Shown: positions 38,483 through 47,893, counted from the stretch's first letter. The stretch: 64,000 bases of DNA from Candidatus Marinarcus aquaticus (GCF_004116335.1 NZ_PDKN01000002.1:366823-430822); one strand, 5' to 3'. Made by a program: numbers and translations. The notes: generated from the letters alone by a model not told the origin.

Positions 38483-38497
38483 ACCTCTGCCTCTCAT

Positions 38498-38518
38498 AAA
38501 AAGTCAGAAAAACTGACT
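38498..38518 (-). terminator. terminator of the HxlR-linked operon
   Basis: Read on the minus strand: AGTCAG, loop TTTTT, CTGACT, then TTTTATG, three bases after the nitroreductase stop. Confidence 0.75.
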
Positions 38519-38520
38519 CT

Positions 38521-39150
38521 TTATTTGATAAATTCAAACACCTCAGAAGGCTCTAGTCTCATTTGTGTTGATTGAGGATTGACTCGATAACCAAAAGGCA
38601 ATACCAATGAAAGCTGCCATTTTCGCGTATCTAACTCAAGTGCTTTTTCCACATTCTCTTTTTCAAACCCTTCTATAGGACAAGAATCAATGCCTTTAAT
38701 AGCAGCTGCTGTCATCATATTACCTGCGGCAATGTAGCTCTGTTTTGAAGTCCATGCATAGATGTTTTGCTCACTGCTTAACGTCTCTTTTAAGTGGGTT
38801 GCATACAGATTTAAATAGAAATCTTGTTTCTCTTTTGGCATCTCTCGTCGTGCAAATCGTTTTGCGGGAAGTCCACTTTCTGGTCGTACAGCATCAATCG
38901 CTGCTAAAATAATCACCAAGTGTGAGCACGTAGTAATTTGTGGTTGGTCCCAACAAAATGGTCGGATTTTTGCTTTTAACTCTTCATTTGTGATGATTAA
39001 AAACTTCCATCCCTCTTGTCCGAATGATGAAGGAGATTTTCGTCCCGCTTCAAGTATAAAATTCATGTCTTCATCTGAGATTGTTTTTGTATCATCAAAT
39101 GTTTTGCACGCATGTCTGAAATCCATTGCTTCTTGAAATGACTTATCCAT
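38521..39150 (-). CDS. nitroreductase family NAD(P)H-dependent flavoprotein
   Basis: A 209-residue FMN enzyme of the nitroreductase family. FRHACKTFDD and ILEAGRKSPSSFGQEGWKFL form the N-terminal FMN contacts, and AAIKGIDSCPIEGFE the central part. Such enzymes reduce quinones, nitro compounds or other electrophiles. AAAAAGGAT precedes the ATG. It is the last of five minus-strand genes with small gaps (EamA, MdaB-like, YgiN-like, Fe-ADH, nitroreductase) that diverge from hxlR. Confidence 0.9.
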   Translation of the reverse strand: MDKSFQEAMDFRHACKTFDDTKTISDEDMNFILEAGRKSPSSFGQEGWKFLIITNEELKAKIRPFCWDQPQITTCSHLVIILAAIDAVRPESGLPAKRFARREMPKEKQDFYLNLYATHLKETLSSEQNIYAWTSKQSYIAAGNMMTAAAIKGIDSCPIEGFEKENVEKALELDTRKWQLSLVLPFGYRVNPQSTQMRLEPSEVFEFIK

Positions 39151-39161
39151 ATTTATCCTTT

Positions 39162-40295
39162 TTAAATTGATTTTTCTAATATTTTTTCTACAACTGATTT
39201 ATCAATGCTTCCACGGTCACCAAAGTGTGTGAACCCATGTTTTTCAAGCAAGTTTGTTACTTTAGAAATCACCTCTTTATCATCTGTATACGATGAAAGT
39301 TTTAAATCCACATTGAGTGATGCATACAAGTTTCTGATCTCTTCAATCACCTCAAAAGGTGTTAAAGCCTGCATTCCAAAAACATTTTTACCCATTTGCA
39401 TCAACTTCTCTTGTTTTTCATTAGCTAAAATAGTCAGTAAATTTGGTTGTATGATAGCCAATGTTCTGGCATGGTCAATACCGTACAGACCACTTAACTC
39501 ATGTCCAATAAAATGTGTCGCCCAATCTTGAGGAACCCCTACTCCAATCAAACCATTAAGTGCTTGATTGGCAAGCCACATCAAGTTGGCATACCATAAA
39601 TCATCTTTTTTATCATAGCTGTGTGCCAGTTCAATCAAACCTCTTAAAATACCTTCAGCATAATAGTCTTGAGCTAAGGCACCATGAGGTTGCGTAAGAT
39701 ACTGTTCACACGTATGCACAAAAGAGTCAATCAAACCGTTGGACAATTGTCGGTCATCTAAACTTTTTAATACATCGGGGTCCATAATAGCAAATTGTGG
39801 ATATGAAAAAGCAGAGTGAAAGAAACGTTTCTCTTTGGTTTCTTTTTTAGTGATAACCGAACCAGTATTTGATTCACTTCCTGTAGCAGCTAAAGTGAGT
39901 ACGGCACCAATTTTTAAAGCTTTTGTTGCATTGTATTTGCCTTCAAGTAAATCCCAACCATCCCCTTCATAATAAAAGGCATTCGCTACATATTTTGCAC
40001 CATCAATAACAGAACCACCACCAACAGCTAAGATGAAGCTCACTTCATTGCTTCGTCCATAAGCGATAGCTTCATCCAGTTTCTCTTTTGTTGGATTAGG
40101 TTCAACCCCACCAAATTCAAACCATGCATAGCCATCTAAAGCCTCTTTAACTTGGTCATAAACCCCATTTTTCTTAATACTTCCTCCACCATAAAGCACC
40201 AACACTCTTTCTGACTTTTCAATCAGGGTGTTGATTTTAGAGATACTTTGTTGCCCAAACTCAATCAAGGTTGGGTTTTGGTAAGTAAACTGCAT
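39162..40295 (-). CDS. iron-containing alcohol dehydrogenase (YqhD/BdhA type)
   Basis: A 377-residue metal-dependent dehydrogenase. The nucleotide motif is AVGGGSVIDGAKYVA near residue 95, and metal ligands fall in NGLIDSFVHTCEQYL and FIGHELSGLYGIDHART. The closest style is the NADPH-dependent butanol dehydrogenase/aldehyde reductase YqhD, which detoxifies short aldehydes. AAAGGA precedes the ATG. The operon position next to quinone-handling enzymes supports a role in reactive carbonyl removal. Confidence 0.9.
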   Translation of the reverse strand: MQFTYQNPTLIEFGQQSISKINTLIEKSERVLVLYGGGSIKKNGVYDQVKEALDGYAWFEFGGVEPNPTKEKLDEAIAYGRSNEVSFILAVGGGSVIDGAKYVANAFYYEGDGWDLLEGKYNATKALKIGAVLTLAATGSESNTGSVITKKETKEKRFFHSAFSYPQFAIMDPDVLKSLDDRQLSNGLIDSFVHTCEQYLTQPHGALAQDYYAEGILRGLIELAHSYDKKDDLWYANLMWLANQALNGLIGVGVPQDWATHFIGHELSGLYGIDHARTLAIIQPNLLTILANEKQEKLMQMGKNVFGMQALTPFEVIEEIRNLYASLNVDLKLSSYTDDKEVISKVTNLLEKHGFTHFGDRGSIDKSVVEKILEKSI

Positions 40296-40309
40296 GATTA
40301 TCCTTTGTA

Positions 40310-40603
40310 TTATGATACTTTTTGAAGTTTTTGTACACTCATACTATCAATTTTTCCCTCAATGAAAGATTTGAAGGCATCAAAATGTGCTTTTTGAGAG
40401 TGCTTTAAAAGTGCATCTATATCTCTCCACGTCTCAATAAATGTAAAGCCATTTTCTTCTTCATTGTTTATATGCAAATCATATTGAATACACCCTTCAT
40501 CGTTTGCATGTGTCTGTTTATGTAATTCTAACAAAGATTTATAGATTTCATCTTTATACTCTGGTTTTGCAACAATAGATGCAATTACTGTAATTTCTGC
40601 CAT
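40310..40603 (-). CDS. antibiotic-biosynthesis-monooxygenase fold protein (YgiN-like)
   Basis: A 97-residue ABM-fold protein with the motifs GCIQYDLHIN, FTFIETWRDIDALLKHSQKAHF typical of YgiN/LsrG-type small monooxygenases. E. coli YgiN is a quinol monooxygenase encoded beside mdaB. Here too an MdaB-like gene lies directly upstream, 11 bases away, which supports a quinol role. AAGGAT precedes the ATG. Confidence 0.85.
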   Translation of the reverse strand: MAEITVIASIVAKPEYKDEIYKSLLELHKQTHANDEGCIQYDLHINNEEENGFTFIETWRDIDALLKHSQKAHFDAFKSFIEGKIDSMSVQKLQKVS

Positions 40604-40614
40604 TTTTATCCTTA

Positions 40615-41196
40615 TTAATTTAAAAAGTTATTTTGAAGCACTGCTTCGAGTCTCTTAAGCTCTTCTTCTAAGTTCATATCCCCTTTAAAGATGTCATGAA
40701 CTGAGTATGATTGCATTGGTCTTAACCCACAAAATTGGAAGATTTTATGTGAAGCGATATTGGCTTCATCCAAACTCAATCCATCAAAGAATCCTTTAGG
40801 GTTTTCAAACTCACTTTTTGGACAGTTATAAGTTAGACTTAACATATATTTTCCTTTTAACAAGCCACCACTTCCATATGTTTTAGACGCATCTTCTCTG
40901 CTTCGTCCATCACTGACATAATGTTTTCCTTGCGTTAATACTTCATCAAAATATTTTTTTGCAATCCAAGGTGTTCCCATCCAATACACTGGGTATTGAA
41001 AAATGATATAATCTGCCCAAAGCAGTTTATCTGCTTCTTTTTCAATCACATACCCTTTTTCAATATGTGTATGCTTGACTTCAAAACCATTTTTTGTTAA
41101 AAACTCATCCGCTTTACCAATGATATTTTGAGTCAACTCACCTTTAGCTACACCATCATAATATTGGTGCCCATTAATAATCAAAACATTTTTCAT
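40615..41196 (-). CDS. MdaB-like NAD(P)H quinone reductase
   Basis: A 193-residue flavodoxin-fold reductase. VLIINGHQYYDGVAKGELT is the FMN phosphate loop; WADYIIFQYPVYWMGTPWIAKKYFDEV and GLLKGKYMLSLTYNCPKSEF are characteristic of MdaB (modulator of drug activity). It would carry out two-electron reduction of quinones with NADPH. Two ATGs are adjacent; the one at 41196 is better spaced from AAGGAG than that at 41199. It lies nine bases after the EamA gene. Confidence 0.88.
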   Translation of the reverse strand: MKNVLIINGHQYYDGVAKGELTQNIIGKADEFLTKNGFEVKHTHIEKGYVIEKEADKLLWADYIIFQYPVYWMGTPWIAKKYFDEVLTQGKHYVSDGRSREDASKTYGSGGLLKGKYMLSLTYNCPKSEFENPKGFFDGLSLDEANIASHKIFQFCGLRPMQSYSVHDIFKGDMNLEEELKRLEAVLQNNFLN

Positions 41197-41205
41197 CATT
41201 ACTCC

Positions 41206-42117
41206 TTATAAAATAGGTTTTGCTTTTTTTAAGCGAAATGTTCGTGTACTGTTAAATAACATGACTGCCACAAATGACATGGTACAGCCCATCACGGTTG
41301 ACAACAGTATGGTTTCATCGTAAAAAAACCAACTCGATATAATCGCACCAACTGGAACAATAAACAAAAATACACCTGTTTGATGTGCTCCAATTTTACT
41401 GGCTGAAATAAAAAAGAGTGCGGTGCTGAAGGTTCCCGCCATGACCCCAATAAAAAGTGCATTCCACCAAAAAATTGCATCCAATGCTTGCAAATTAAAA
41501 GGTTCAAATGGTAATGCAAACCAAATATTCATAAATGCTGCTACTCCAAAAACAACCAAAGTATACATCATGGGATCAACTCTTTTAGAAGCTTTTTGCG
41601 CTAAAATCGTTACCGAAGCCCACACTACAGCCGCTTCCAAAAAATATGAACTGTCCAGATTTAAAAAACCAAAACCTTCAGTGGGTATTCGAAGCAAAAT
41701 CATGGCACCAAACATACCAATGCTCAATGCGACAATTTGTCTGGTTGTTACTTTTGTTCCCAACAGAACAATGGACATGATATACGTTAAAATAGGGGCA
41801 ATTGATGTCACCATCGTTCCTCCATAGCCTGCTTGACCATGTGTTAATCCAGCAAAAAAAAGATAGTTAAATAAAGCAACCAACAAACCTGCTGCCAACA
41901 TATAAATCCAGCCAATTCTATCAGCTTTGAGCGGTGTTTTCATAAAATATATAACAGGTAAAATCGTAATAAAAGAGATAAAGTATCGCCAAAAAGCTGC
42001 CAATTGAGGGTTGGAGTGTTCTGCCATTGCCTTACCAGAAGTCCAAGCAACTCCCCAAATCAACATGGCAACCAACATGCCTATAAAATATTTTGTTTTA
42101 TTCTCTTGTTTATGCAT
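41206..42117 (-). CDS. EamA/DMT family transporter
   Basis: A 303-residue membrane protein with ten predicted helices in two EamA repeats (for example LVAMLIWGVAWTSGKAMAEH near the N terminus and TGVFLFIVPVGAIISSWFFY in the second half). These carriers usually export metabolites or drugs. It is the first gene of the operon diverging from hxlR; GAGGAT precedes the ATG and the putative operator at 42170-42193 lies 53 bases upstream. An efflux role for a toxic compound is inferred from context. Confidence 0.88.
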   Translation of the reverse strand: MHKQENKTKYFIGMLVAMLIWGVAWTSGKAMAEHSNPQLAAFWRYFISFITILPVIYFMKTPLKADRIGWIYMLAAGLLVALFNYLFFAGLTHGQAGYGGTMVTSIAPILTYIMSIVLLGTKVTTRQIVALSIGMFGAMILLRIPTEGFGFLNLDSSYFLEAAVVWASVTILAQKASKRVDPMMYTLVVFGVAAFMNIWFALPFEPFNLQALDAIFWWNALFIGVMAGTFSTALFFISASKIGAHQTGVFLFIVPVGAIISSWFFYDETILLSTVMGCTMSFVAVMLFNSTRTFRLKKAKPIL

Positions 42118-42169
42118 TTATAATCCTCATAATATATTGAAAATTATATGTTAGGTAAACTTAAAATAC

Positions 42170-42193
42170 ACTTACTTTACTTTAGGTAAGTAA
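42170..42193. promoter_or_regulatory. putative HxlR operator, copy B
   Basis: Dyad TTACTT-N10-AAGTAA (42172-42193), also readable as ACTTAC-N10-GTAAGT (42170-42191), between the divergent EamA operon and hxlR. The layout resembles known operators of HxlR/YodB regulators. A second copy lies at 37273-37293. Confidence 0.65.
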
Positions 42194-42215
42194 TGTAAAT
42201 TAATTATCTTTATGT

Positions 42216-42221
42216 TATAAT
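42216..42221 (+). promoter_or_regulatory. -10 box of hxlR
   Basis: A TATAAT 22 bases downstream of the operator end and 21 bases before the ATG at 42243. AAAAGGAT in the leader serves as ribosome binding site. Confidence 0.6.
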
Positions 42222-42242
42222 ACATTCATAAAAGGATGAGTA

Positions 42243-42617
42243 ATGTATATTATTAATGATAAATCTTATAAATGTTCTGTCTCTGTTACGCTGGATGTCT
42301 TCAATGACCGCTGGAAGTTAGCCATTATTTGGCACCTACTTGATAGCGATAAACGATTTAAAGAACTACATGAAACCATCAATGAAATTACTCAAAAAAC
42401 ACTCACTGTAAAACTTAAAGAGCTTGAAGAAAAAAACATCATCAACAGAGAAGTCTTTCCAGAAGTTCCTCCCAAAGTGGTCTATTCTTTGACTGAAGCA
42501 GGGAAAAAACTGCAACCCGTTCTTGAAGAGATGTATAAATGGGGCATTTTTTACACTTCTAAGCATGGAAAAATAACAGAAAACCACTCTTGCGAAACCT
42601 CAATTAGCTCTAAATAA
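42243..42617 (+). CDS. HxlR family transcriptional regulator
   Basis: A 124-residue winged-helix regulator with the HxlR hallmark: a Cys at residue 11 (YKCSVSVTLDVFNDRWKLAI), a recognition wing with TQKTLTVKLKELEEKNII, and EVPPKVVYSLTEAGKKL. In relatives such as YodB, CatR and QorR the corresponding N-terminal Cys reacts with quinones, diamide or aldehydes and releases DNA. It is divergent from an operon of quinone and aldehyde enzymes, the classic arrangement for an electrophile-sensing repressor. Confidence 0.93.
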   Translation: MYIINDKSYKCSVSVTLDVFNDRWKLAIIWHLLDSDKRFKELHETINEITQKTLTVKLKELEEKNIINREVFPEVPPKVVYSLTEAGKKLQPVLEEMYKWGIFYTSKHGKITENHSCETSISSK

Positions 42618-42662
42618 TAATTAATCAATTTTCAGTATAATAACTCCATAAATGTTTCAATT

Positions 42663-42683
42663 GTGTGAAGAGTTCCTTCACAC
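42663..42683 (+). promoter_or_regulatory. hairpin in the sucC leader
   Basis: An 8-bp stem GTGTGAAG / CTTCACAC with loop AGTTC, 27 bases before the sucC ATG and without a T run. It may be the hxlR transcript end or a leader structure of sucCD. Confidence 0.4.
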
Positions 42684-42709
42684 TCCTACAAATAATAAAG
42701 GAGAAACCC

Positions 42710-43876
42710 ATGAATATTCATGAGTACCAAGCCAAACAGATATTTCATAAGTATTACCTCCCTACTCCCAAAGGTTTTGTTGCCAATAGTATCAATGAAA
42801 CCATTCAGTGTGCTAAAAAATTGGGTGGAAAAAAATGGGTTTTAAAAGCTCAAGTTCATACTGGTGGACGAGGCAAAGCCGGTGGTATTAAAATTGCCAA
42901 CTCCTTGGAAGAAGTCAAAATATATGCCAATGAATTACTTGGTATGAGGCTTATTACTAAGCAGACTGGTCCGGAAGGAAAATTGGTTACTAAAATTTAT
43001 ATTGAAGAGGGTGTCAACATTCAATATGAAGCTTATTTAGGCATTACATTAGATAGAAACATTGAAATGCCTGTTATGATGGGTTCACGTGAAGGGGGTG
43101 TAGAGATTGAAAAAGTGGCAGCAGAAAACCCAAAAGCCATCAAAAAAATCCCGATTGACCCCACGGTTGGTTTTCAAGACTTTCATGGACGAGAACTTGC
43201 ATTTGAATTGGGTATTTTTAAAGAGGACATGCAAGCCTTTATTAAATTTGCAAAAACCTTGTACCGAATCTATGTGGAGGATGATGCTGAACTCATTGAA
43301 ATTAATCCGTTGGTGAAAACCGATGAAAACAATTTCCTTGCATTGGATGGGAAAATGGGTTTAGATGACAGTGCGTTGTTCAGACACGATGACATTGAAG
43401 CCATGAGAGATATTTCACAAGAGAATAAAGCAGAAGTAGAAGCCAAAGAGTATGGACTTTCTTACGTAAAATTGGATGGAAATGTAGGATGCATGGTCAA
43501 TGGTGCAGGTCTTGCGATGGCAACCATGGATATCATTAATTATGAAGGAGGTTTACCCGCAAACTTCTTAGATGTGGGTGGAGGTGCCAGTGCACAAAGT
43601 GTTGCAAAAGGGTTTGAACTCATTTTAAAGGATGAAAATGTCAAATCGATTTTTGTCAATATCTTTGCTGGCATTGTACGGTGTGATCGAATTGCCAATG
43701 GTATTTTAGAAGCAACACAAAACATTGAAGTCAATGTGCCTATTATTGTAAGACTTGATGGAACAAATGCCAAAGAGGCTTCTGAAATTTTAAAAAGTGC
43801 CAATATTTCAAATATCATTGTGGCTCACTCACTTGAAGATGGGGCACAAAAAGCTGTGCAAGCAGCCAAAGCATAA
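42710..43876 (+). CDS. sucC: succinyl-CoA synthetase beta subunit
   Basis: A 388-residue ATP-grasp subunit of the TCA-cycle enzyme that interconverts succinyl-CoA and succinate. It begins [20 protein letters not shown], contains [19 protein letters not shown] (nucleotide binding) and ends in the CoA-ligase domain with GGGASAQ and [18 protein letters not shown] sits six bases before the ATG at 42710, so an upstream in-frame ATG at 42665 is rejected. It is followed ten bases later by sucD. Confidence 0.96.
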   Translation: MNIHEYQAKQIFHKYYLPTPKGFVANSINETIQCAKKLGGKKWVLKAQVHTGGRGKAGGIKIANSLEEVKIYANELLGMRLITKQTGPEGKLVTKIYIEEGVNIQYEAYLGITLDRNIEMPVMMGSREGGVEIEKVAAENPKAIKKIPIDPTVGFQDFHGRELAFELGIFKEDMQAFIKFAKTLYRIYVEDDAELIEINPLVKTDENNFLALDGKMGLDDSALFRHDDIEAMRDISQENKAEVEAKEYGLSYVKLDGNVGCMVNGAGLAMATMDIINYEGGLPANFLDVGGGASAQSVAKGFELILKDENVKSIFVNIFAGIVRCDRIANGILEATQNIEVNVPIIVRLDGTNAKEASEILKSANISNIIVAHSLEDGAQKAVQAAKA

Positions 43877-43886
43877 AGGAAAATGT

Positions 43887-44756
43887 ATGTCTATTTTAGT
43901 TAATAAAAACACCAAAGTGATTGTACAAGGTTTTACAGGAAAAGAAGCCACCTTTCATGCAGAACAATGTATTGAGTATGGCACTCAAATTGTGGGTGGA
44001 GTTACGCCTTATAAAGGGGGAACTACTCATCTTGGTCTGCCTGTATTTAATACGGTGAAAGAAGCAGTTGACACGACAAAAGCAACCGTATCATTAATCT
44101 TTGTTCCTCCTAGATTTGTGGCTGATGCGATCATGGAAGCAGCCAGTTGTGGCATTGAACTTTGTGTGGCCATCACTGAAGGTGCGCCTGTAAAAGATAT
44201 TCAAATTGCCAAAGCGTATGCCAATAAAAATGGCATGAAAATCATTGGACCAAATTGCCCAGGTATTATTACTTCAGGTGAGTGTAAACTGGGAATTTTG
44301 CCAGGATCTGTGTTTAAAAAAGGTCGAATTGGTTTGATTTCCAAATCAGGAACGCTTACTTATGAAGCCGCTAATCAAGTGGTTCAAGTGGGTCTTGGTA
44401 TTTCAACTGCGGTTGGAATTGGGGGTGATCCCATCATTGGATTAAGTTATAAAGAGTTGTTAATGCAGTTTGAACAAGACAATGAAACCGATGCCATTGT
44501 GATGATTGGAGAGATTGGAGGCATGCTTGAAATTGAAGCAGCACACTTTATCAAAGAGCATATCACCAAACCAGTTGTTGCGTTTATCTCTGGACAAACA
44601 GCACCCAAAGGGAAACGCATGGGCCATGCAGGTGCGATTGTAAGTGGTGGCAAAGGAACAGCAAAAGAGAAAATGGAAGCCTTAGAGTCGTGTGGTGTGA
44701 CTGTAGTGAAATCACCCGGACACATTGGAAAAACAGTTAAAGAAATAATAGGATAA
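43887..44756 (+). CDS. sucD: succinyl-CoA synthetase alpha subunit
   Basis: A 289-residue subunit, the same length as in E. coli. It binds CoA and carries the phosphorylated His in [11 protein letters not shown]. It begins [18 protein letters not shown], with the CoA-binding Rossmann region and [26 protein letters not shown] precedes the ATG at 43887; an in-frame ATG at 43797 inside sucC is not credible. It forms an operon with sucC and probably with the transporter eight bases downstream. Confidence 0.96.
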   Translation: MSILVNKNTKVIVQGFTGKEATFHAEQCIEYGTQIVGGVTPYKGGTTHLGLPVFNTVKEAVDTTKATVSLIFVPPRFVADAIMEAASCGIELCVAITEGAPVKDIQIAKAYANKNGMKIIGPNCPGIITSGECKLGILPGSVFKKGRIGLISKSGTLTYEAANQVVQVGLGISTAVGIGGDPIIGLSYKELLMQFEQDNETDAIVMIGEIGGMLEIEAAHFIKEHITKPVVAFISGQTAPKGKRMGHAGAIVSGGKGTAKEKMEALESCGVTVVKSPGHIGKTVKEIIG

Positions 44757-44764
44757 TTTAATAT

Positions 44765-45676
44765 ATGGATAATTTTTTACTCATTGGGTTGGCAATTATT
44801 GCAGGGTATGTTCTGCAAAAACTAAAAATCTTTCCAAACGATGCCCCCAATACGCTCAATAAGTTTGTGATTTACATCTCATTGCCCGCAATGATTTTTT
44901 TACAAATACCTAAAGTGGAACTTTCGATTAATATGGCCATCCCTATTGTCATTGGATGGATTACCATCTCTGTTTCCGCACTTTTAGTATTAGCACTGTC
45001 TCGATGGATGAATTTTAATAAAGAGATCACAGGTGCATTGATGTTGGTGGCGGTTTTAGGGAATACTTCATTTTTAGGTATTCCTATAATTAATGCGTAT
45101 TTTGGTGCCGATGCCTTACCGTATGTCATTGTCTATGACCAAATGGCCACATTTATTGCATTGGCGGTGTATGGTACGTTGATTGTCTCTATTTACAGTC
45201 ATAACAGTGAACTCAATGTTAAAATCATTGTACATAAAGTCGTAACTTTTCCACCGTTTCTTTCATTGATTATTGCACTGTTTTTAATTGGAATAGAGTT
45301 TCCACCTGTTATTTCAAGTGTATTAGCAACGCTTGGAGCGACCATTGTACCATTGGCACTCGTTGCTGTAGGTCTTCAACTCCAGCTTAAATTGCCGGGT
45401 CATGAAATCAAACCTTTTACCACAGCACTGTTTGTAAAACTCATTGTCTCACCTATATTAGCAGCCATTGTCTGTTATATCTTAGGATGGAATGGTGAAG
45501 TTGCACGTATCTCTATTATGGAAGCAGGAATGGGACCTATGATCACTGCAGGTGCGGTTGCATCTATGGCAGGTCTGGCACCACGATTGAGTGCTTCTAT
45601 TTTAGGTTATGGTATTTTATTTGCGTTTTTTACAACCGCTGTGATTTACCAACTCACAGATTCTTTTGTAGGTTAA
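44765..45676 (+). CDS. AEC family transporter downstream of sucCD
   Basis: A 303-residue carrier with about ten helices and the family motifs LGNTSFLGIPIINAYFG and GMGPMITAGAVASMAGL. AEC proteins move organic acids in some bacteria. Its position eight bases after sucD suggests a dicarboxylate such as succinate or a related acid, but this is inference from context only. The downstream hairpin at 45679-45711 may end the transcript. Confidence 0.85.
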   Translation: MDNFLLIGLAIIAGYVLQKLKIFPNDAPNTLNKFVIYISLPAMIFLQIPKVELSINMAIPIVIGWITISVSALLVLALSRWMNFNKEITGALMLVAVLGNTSFLGIPIINAYFGADALPYVIVYDQMATFIALAVYGTLIVSIYSHNSELNVKIIVHKVVTFPPFLSLIIALFLIGIEFPPVISSVLATLGATIVPLALVAVGLQLQLKLPGHEIKPFTTALFVKLIVSPILAAIVCYILGWNGEVARISIMEAGMGPMITAGAVASMAGLAPRLSASILGYGILFAFFTTAVIYQLTDSFVG

Positions 45677-45678
45677 AT

Positions 45679-45711
45679 AAAAAAAAGGCCCTATGAATTT
45701 CATAGAACCTT
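45679..45711 (-). terminator. terminator of the siderophore receptor gene
   Basis: On the minus strand a long stem AAGG..CTATGAA / TTCATAG..CCTT, with two internal G-T pairs, is followed by eight T residues. It lies ten bases after the receptor stop. Confidence 0.8.
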
Positions 45712-45719
45712 CAAGTAGC

Positions 45720-47852
45720 TTAAAAGCTGTATTTCATCATTAGCATGGTGGTTCGTGGCGCACCATACACCATGCTGTTACTACCAATTCCTTCATAATA
45801 CTCTTTATCGAAAAGATTATCCACATTCATTTGTAGTTTTAAATTTTGATTCACATCGTATGAAAGCATTGCATTGGCAATGGTATATGCTTTTTGTTCA
45901 ATTTTATTTGCACCACTTCCGGTATAGAACTTACTTTGATAGTTTGCACCCAATCCCATACTCAATTTATTCAATCTGTATTTTGTAAAAAAATTAGCTG
46001 TTGTTCTTGATGATTTAGTAGAAACTTTTTCACCTTGCGCATCTTTGGCTTCAAAGTTTGCAATACCAAAAGCAATATCCCAATTATCATTGATGTTTCC
46101 TGCAACTTCCAGTTCCACCCCTTTACTTGTAACACCCTCAGCTGCACTGTGTGCTTTTTCTGTTGGATTCCCCACAACAAACACGCCATCTTTTTCTTGT
46201 GCAACATTGTCTTGTTCAATTCTAAACACAGAAAGTCCCGCATTTAATTGACCATCAAAATACTCACCTTTGATTCCCACTTCATAGTTTTTACCGGTAA
46301 TTGGATCAAGATAATCACCGTTTTGAGTTCTCTCTTTTTGAGGTTTAAAAATCTCTGTGTAGCTTGTATAAATTGAGTGATTATCATCCATATTGTAAAC
46401 CAATCCTGCAAACGGCGTAAATTCATCATCATGAATTCTTGGTTTTGTATTGGCATTCTTAGCATAATATTTCCAACTTGTGATTCGACCACCAGTAATA
46501 AGTTTTAAATCCTCCATCAAAGAGAAGCGTCCAGTTAAATAAAACGCTTGTTGAATCGTTTTACCAATTGTCCAATCCAAATCAAGGGTTTTATTTGGTT
46601 TTGCAATGTTGATATTATGAATATCTGCAAGCGCTGGATAGGTATATCCATCTGGGTAACTGTATTTGTTTGAGAGTTCATCTGATTTGTTATATGAATA
46701 TCCAAAAATCACTTCATGCTCCAAATCACCCGTTTTAAATGGGGCAGAGATATAGGTATCAAAGTTATCCTCTTCAAACTCTGCATCAGAGTAGTATGTT
46801 AAATATGACGTTCCAGAACCCGTAGCTTTATCAACACTTCCTCTTAAATAAAGAAGTGCAGTCTCTTCTTGTACGTTCATATGTGAGTACGACGCTTTAA
46901 GTTTAATATCTTTATATATGTATTGCTCAAAATCAGCAAACACTGTTTTGGTTTCAACATTCCAATAGGTCCAATCTTCGGTTGCATTCATAGAACGGTC
47001 AAAATTCGTGTGGCTTCCATCGCTGTAAAAACCGGGTAACCCACCCCATCGAATTCCTGTTCTCTTTAAGTCTTGGTAACTTGCACCAATAGATAAGTAC
47101 GTTGAGTCTGTGATGTCTGCATCTACAACTCCATAAAATACTTTATTCTCTTTTTTATAATCATCTAAGAAGGTATCAGTTTCATTGTATTTACCAATAA
47201 ATCGTGCTCGTAAAGTTCCCTTTTGATTCAATGGAGTTGAGACATCCAGTGTTGCACTTTGGGTATCAAAAGAGCCTGCTTCTAATTTCACATTTCCAGT
47301 TAACTCTTTAGAGTTGGCATGTTTTCGAATAAAATTCAAACTCATAGCAGGGTTACCTGCACCCGTTACTAAACCATTGGCACCTTTGACCACTTCAACT
47401 CTGTCATAAATTGATAAATCAGGATCATGGTCTGCAATATTTAAAAAAGTTGGTGTACCATCGATTTGATAATAATCTATATCAAACCCTCTTGCCGTAG
47501 GATAGATTCTTTCATCCCACTTATTCAGTGTAACGCCCGTGATATTTGCCATAATATCTTGGTATGAGTCAATACCTCTGTCCTCAATTTGTTGATTGGT
47601 TATAATTTTAACCGATTGAGGTGTCTCTTTTAGAGATAGATTTAACTTCGTTGCAGAACGTGTTGATCCAATTGTATATGAGTTTGTATCTTCACTTGCT
47701 CCTGTTGCACTCTCGACAACGTCAACTTCTTGAACCGTAATTCTGTCTTGCATATTCTCTTTATTACTTTGTACATCATTTGAATATAAACTTGTTCCTA
47801 CAAGCATTGCAGTACATAAGGATAACGGAATAACCTTATTCTTTTTTTTCAC
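45720..47852 (-). CDS. TonB-dependent siderophore receptor
   Basis: A 710-residue outer-membrane receptor. It starts at a GTG (47852) with AAAGGAG eight bases upstream; the frame continues further up but lacks a signal there. Residues 1-25 form a signal peptide (VIPLSLCTAMLVGTSLYSND). The TonB-box region is near ITVQEVDVV, the plug domain includes LKETPQSVKIITNQQIEDRG, and the barrel ends with the usual aromatic terminus (MLMMKYSF). The plug style matches ferric hydroxamate/catecholate receptors. A Fur-box-like site lies immediately upstream. The ligand is unknown. Confidence 0.93.
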   Translation of the reverse strand: MKKKNKVIPLSLCTAMLVGTSLYSNDVQSNKENMQDRITVQEVDVVESATGASEDTNSYTIGSTRSATKLNLSLKETPQSVKIITNQQIEDRGIDSYQDIMANITGVTLNKWDERIYPTARGFDIDYYQIDGTPTFLNIADHDPDLSIYDRVEVVKGANGLVTGAGNPAMSLNFIRKHANSKELTGNVKLEAGSFDTQSATLDVSTPLNQKGTLRARFIGKYNETDTFLDDYKKENKVFYGVVDADITDSTYLSIGASYQDLKRTGIRWGGLPGFYSDGSHTNFDRSMNATEDWTYWNVETKTVFADFEQYIYKDIKLKASYSHMNVQEETALLYLRGSVDKATGSGTSYLTYYSDAEFEEDNFDTYISAPFKTGDLEHEVIFGYSYNKSDELSNKYSYPDGYTYPALADIHNINIAKPNKTLDLDWTIGKTIQQAFYLTGRFSLMEDLKLITGGRITSWKYYAKNANTKPRIHDDEFTPFAGLVYNMDDNHSIYTSYTEIFKPQKERTQNGDYLDPITGKNYEVGIKGEYFDGQLNAGLSVFRIEQDNVAQEKDGVFVVGNPTEKAHSAAEGVTSKGVELEVAGNINDNWDIAFGIANFEAKDAQGEKVSTKSSRTTANFFTKYRLNKLSMGLGANYQSKFYTGSGANKIEQKAYTIANAMLSYDVNQNLKLQMNVDNLFDKEYYEGIGSNSMVYGAPRTTMLMMKYSF

Positions 47853-47870
47853 TTGCTCTCCTTTAATATA

Positions 47871-47893
47871 TTTATTATGATAATCATTATTAT
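47871..47893. promoter_or_regulatory. Fur-box-like site, receptor promoter
   Basis: The sequence contains TTATGATAATCATTA, a dyad centred near 47882 that closely follows the GATAATGATAATCATTATC consensus. It lies 19 bases before the receptor start and within the divergent region facing the gene at 48019. Confidence 0.75.

Noticed and set aside
42665..42709. Upstream in-frame ATG of sucC at 42665 (and likewise 43797 for sucD, 58998 for flagellin)
   Set aside because: Each lacks a ribosome binding site, while the downstream ATG has a strong one and starts at the conserved N terminus.
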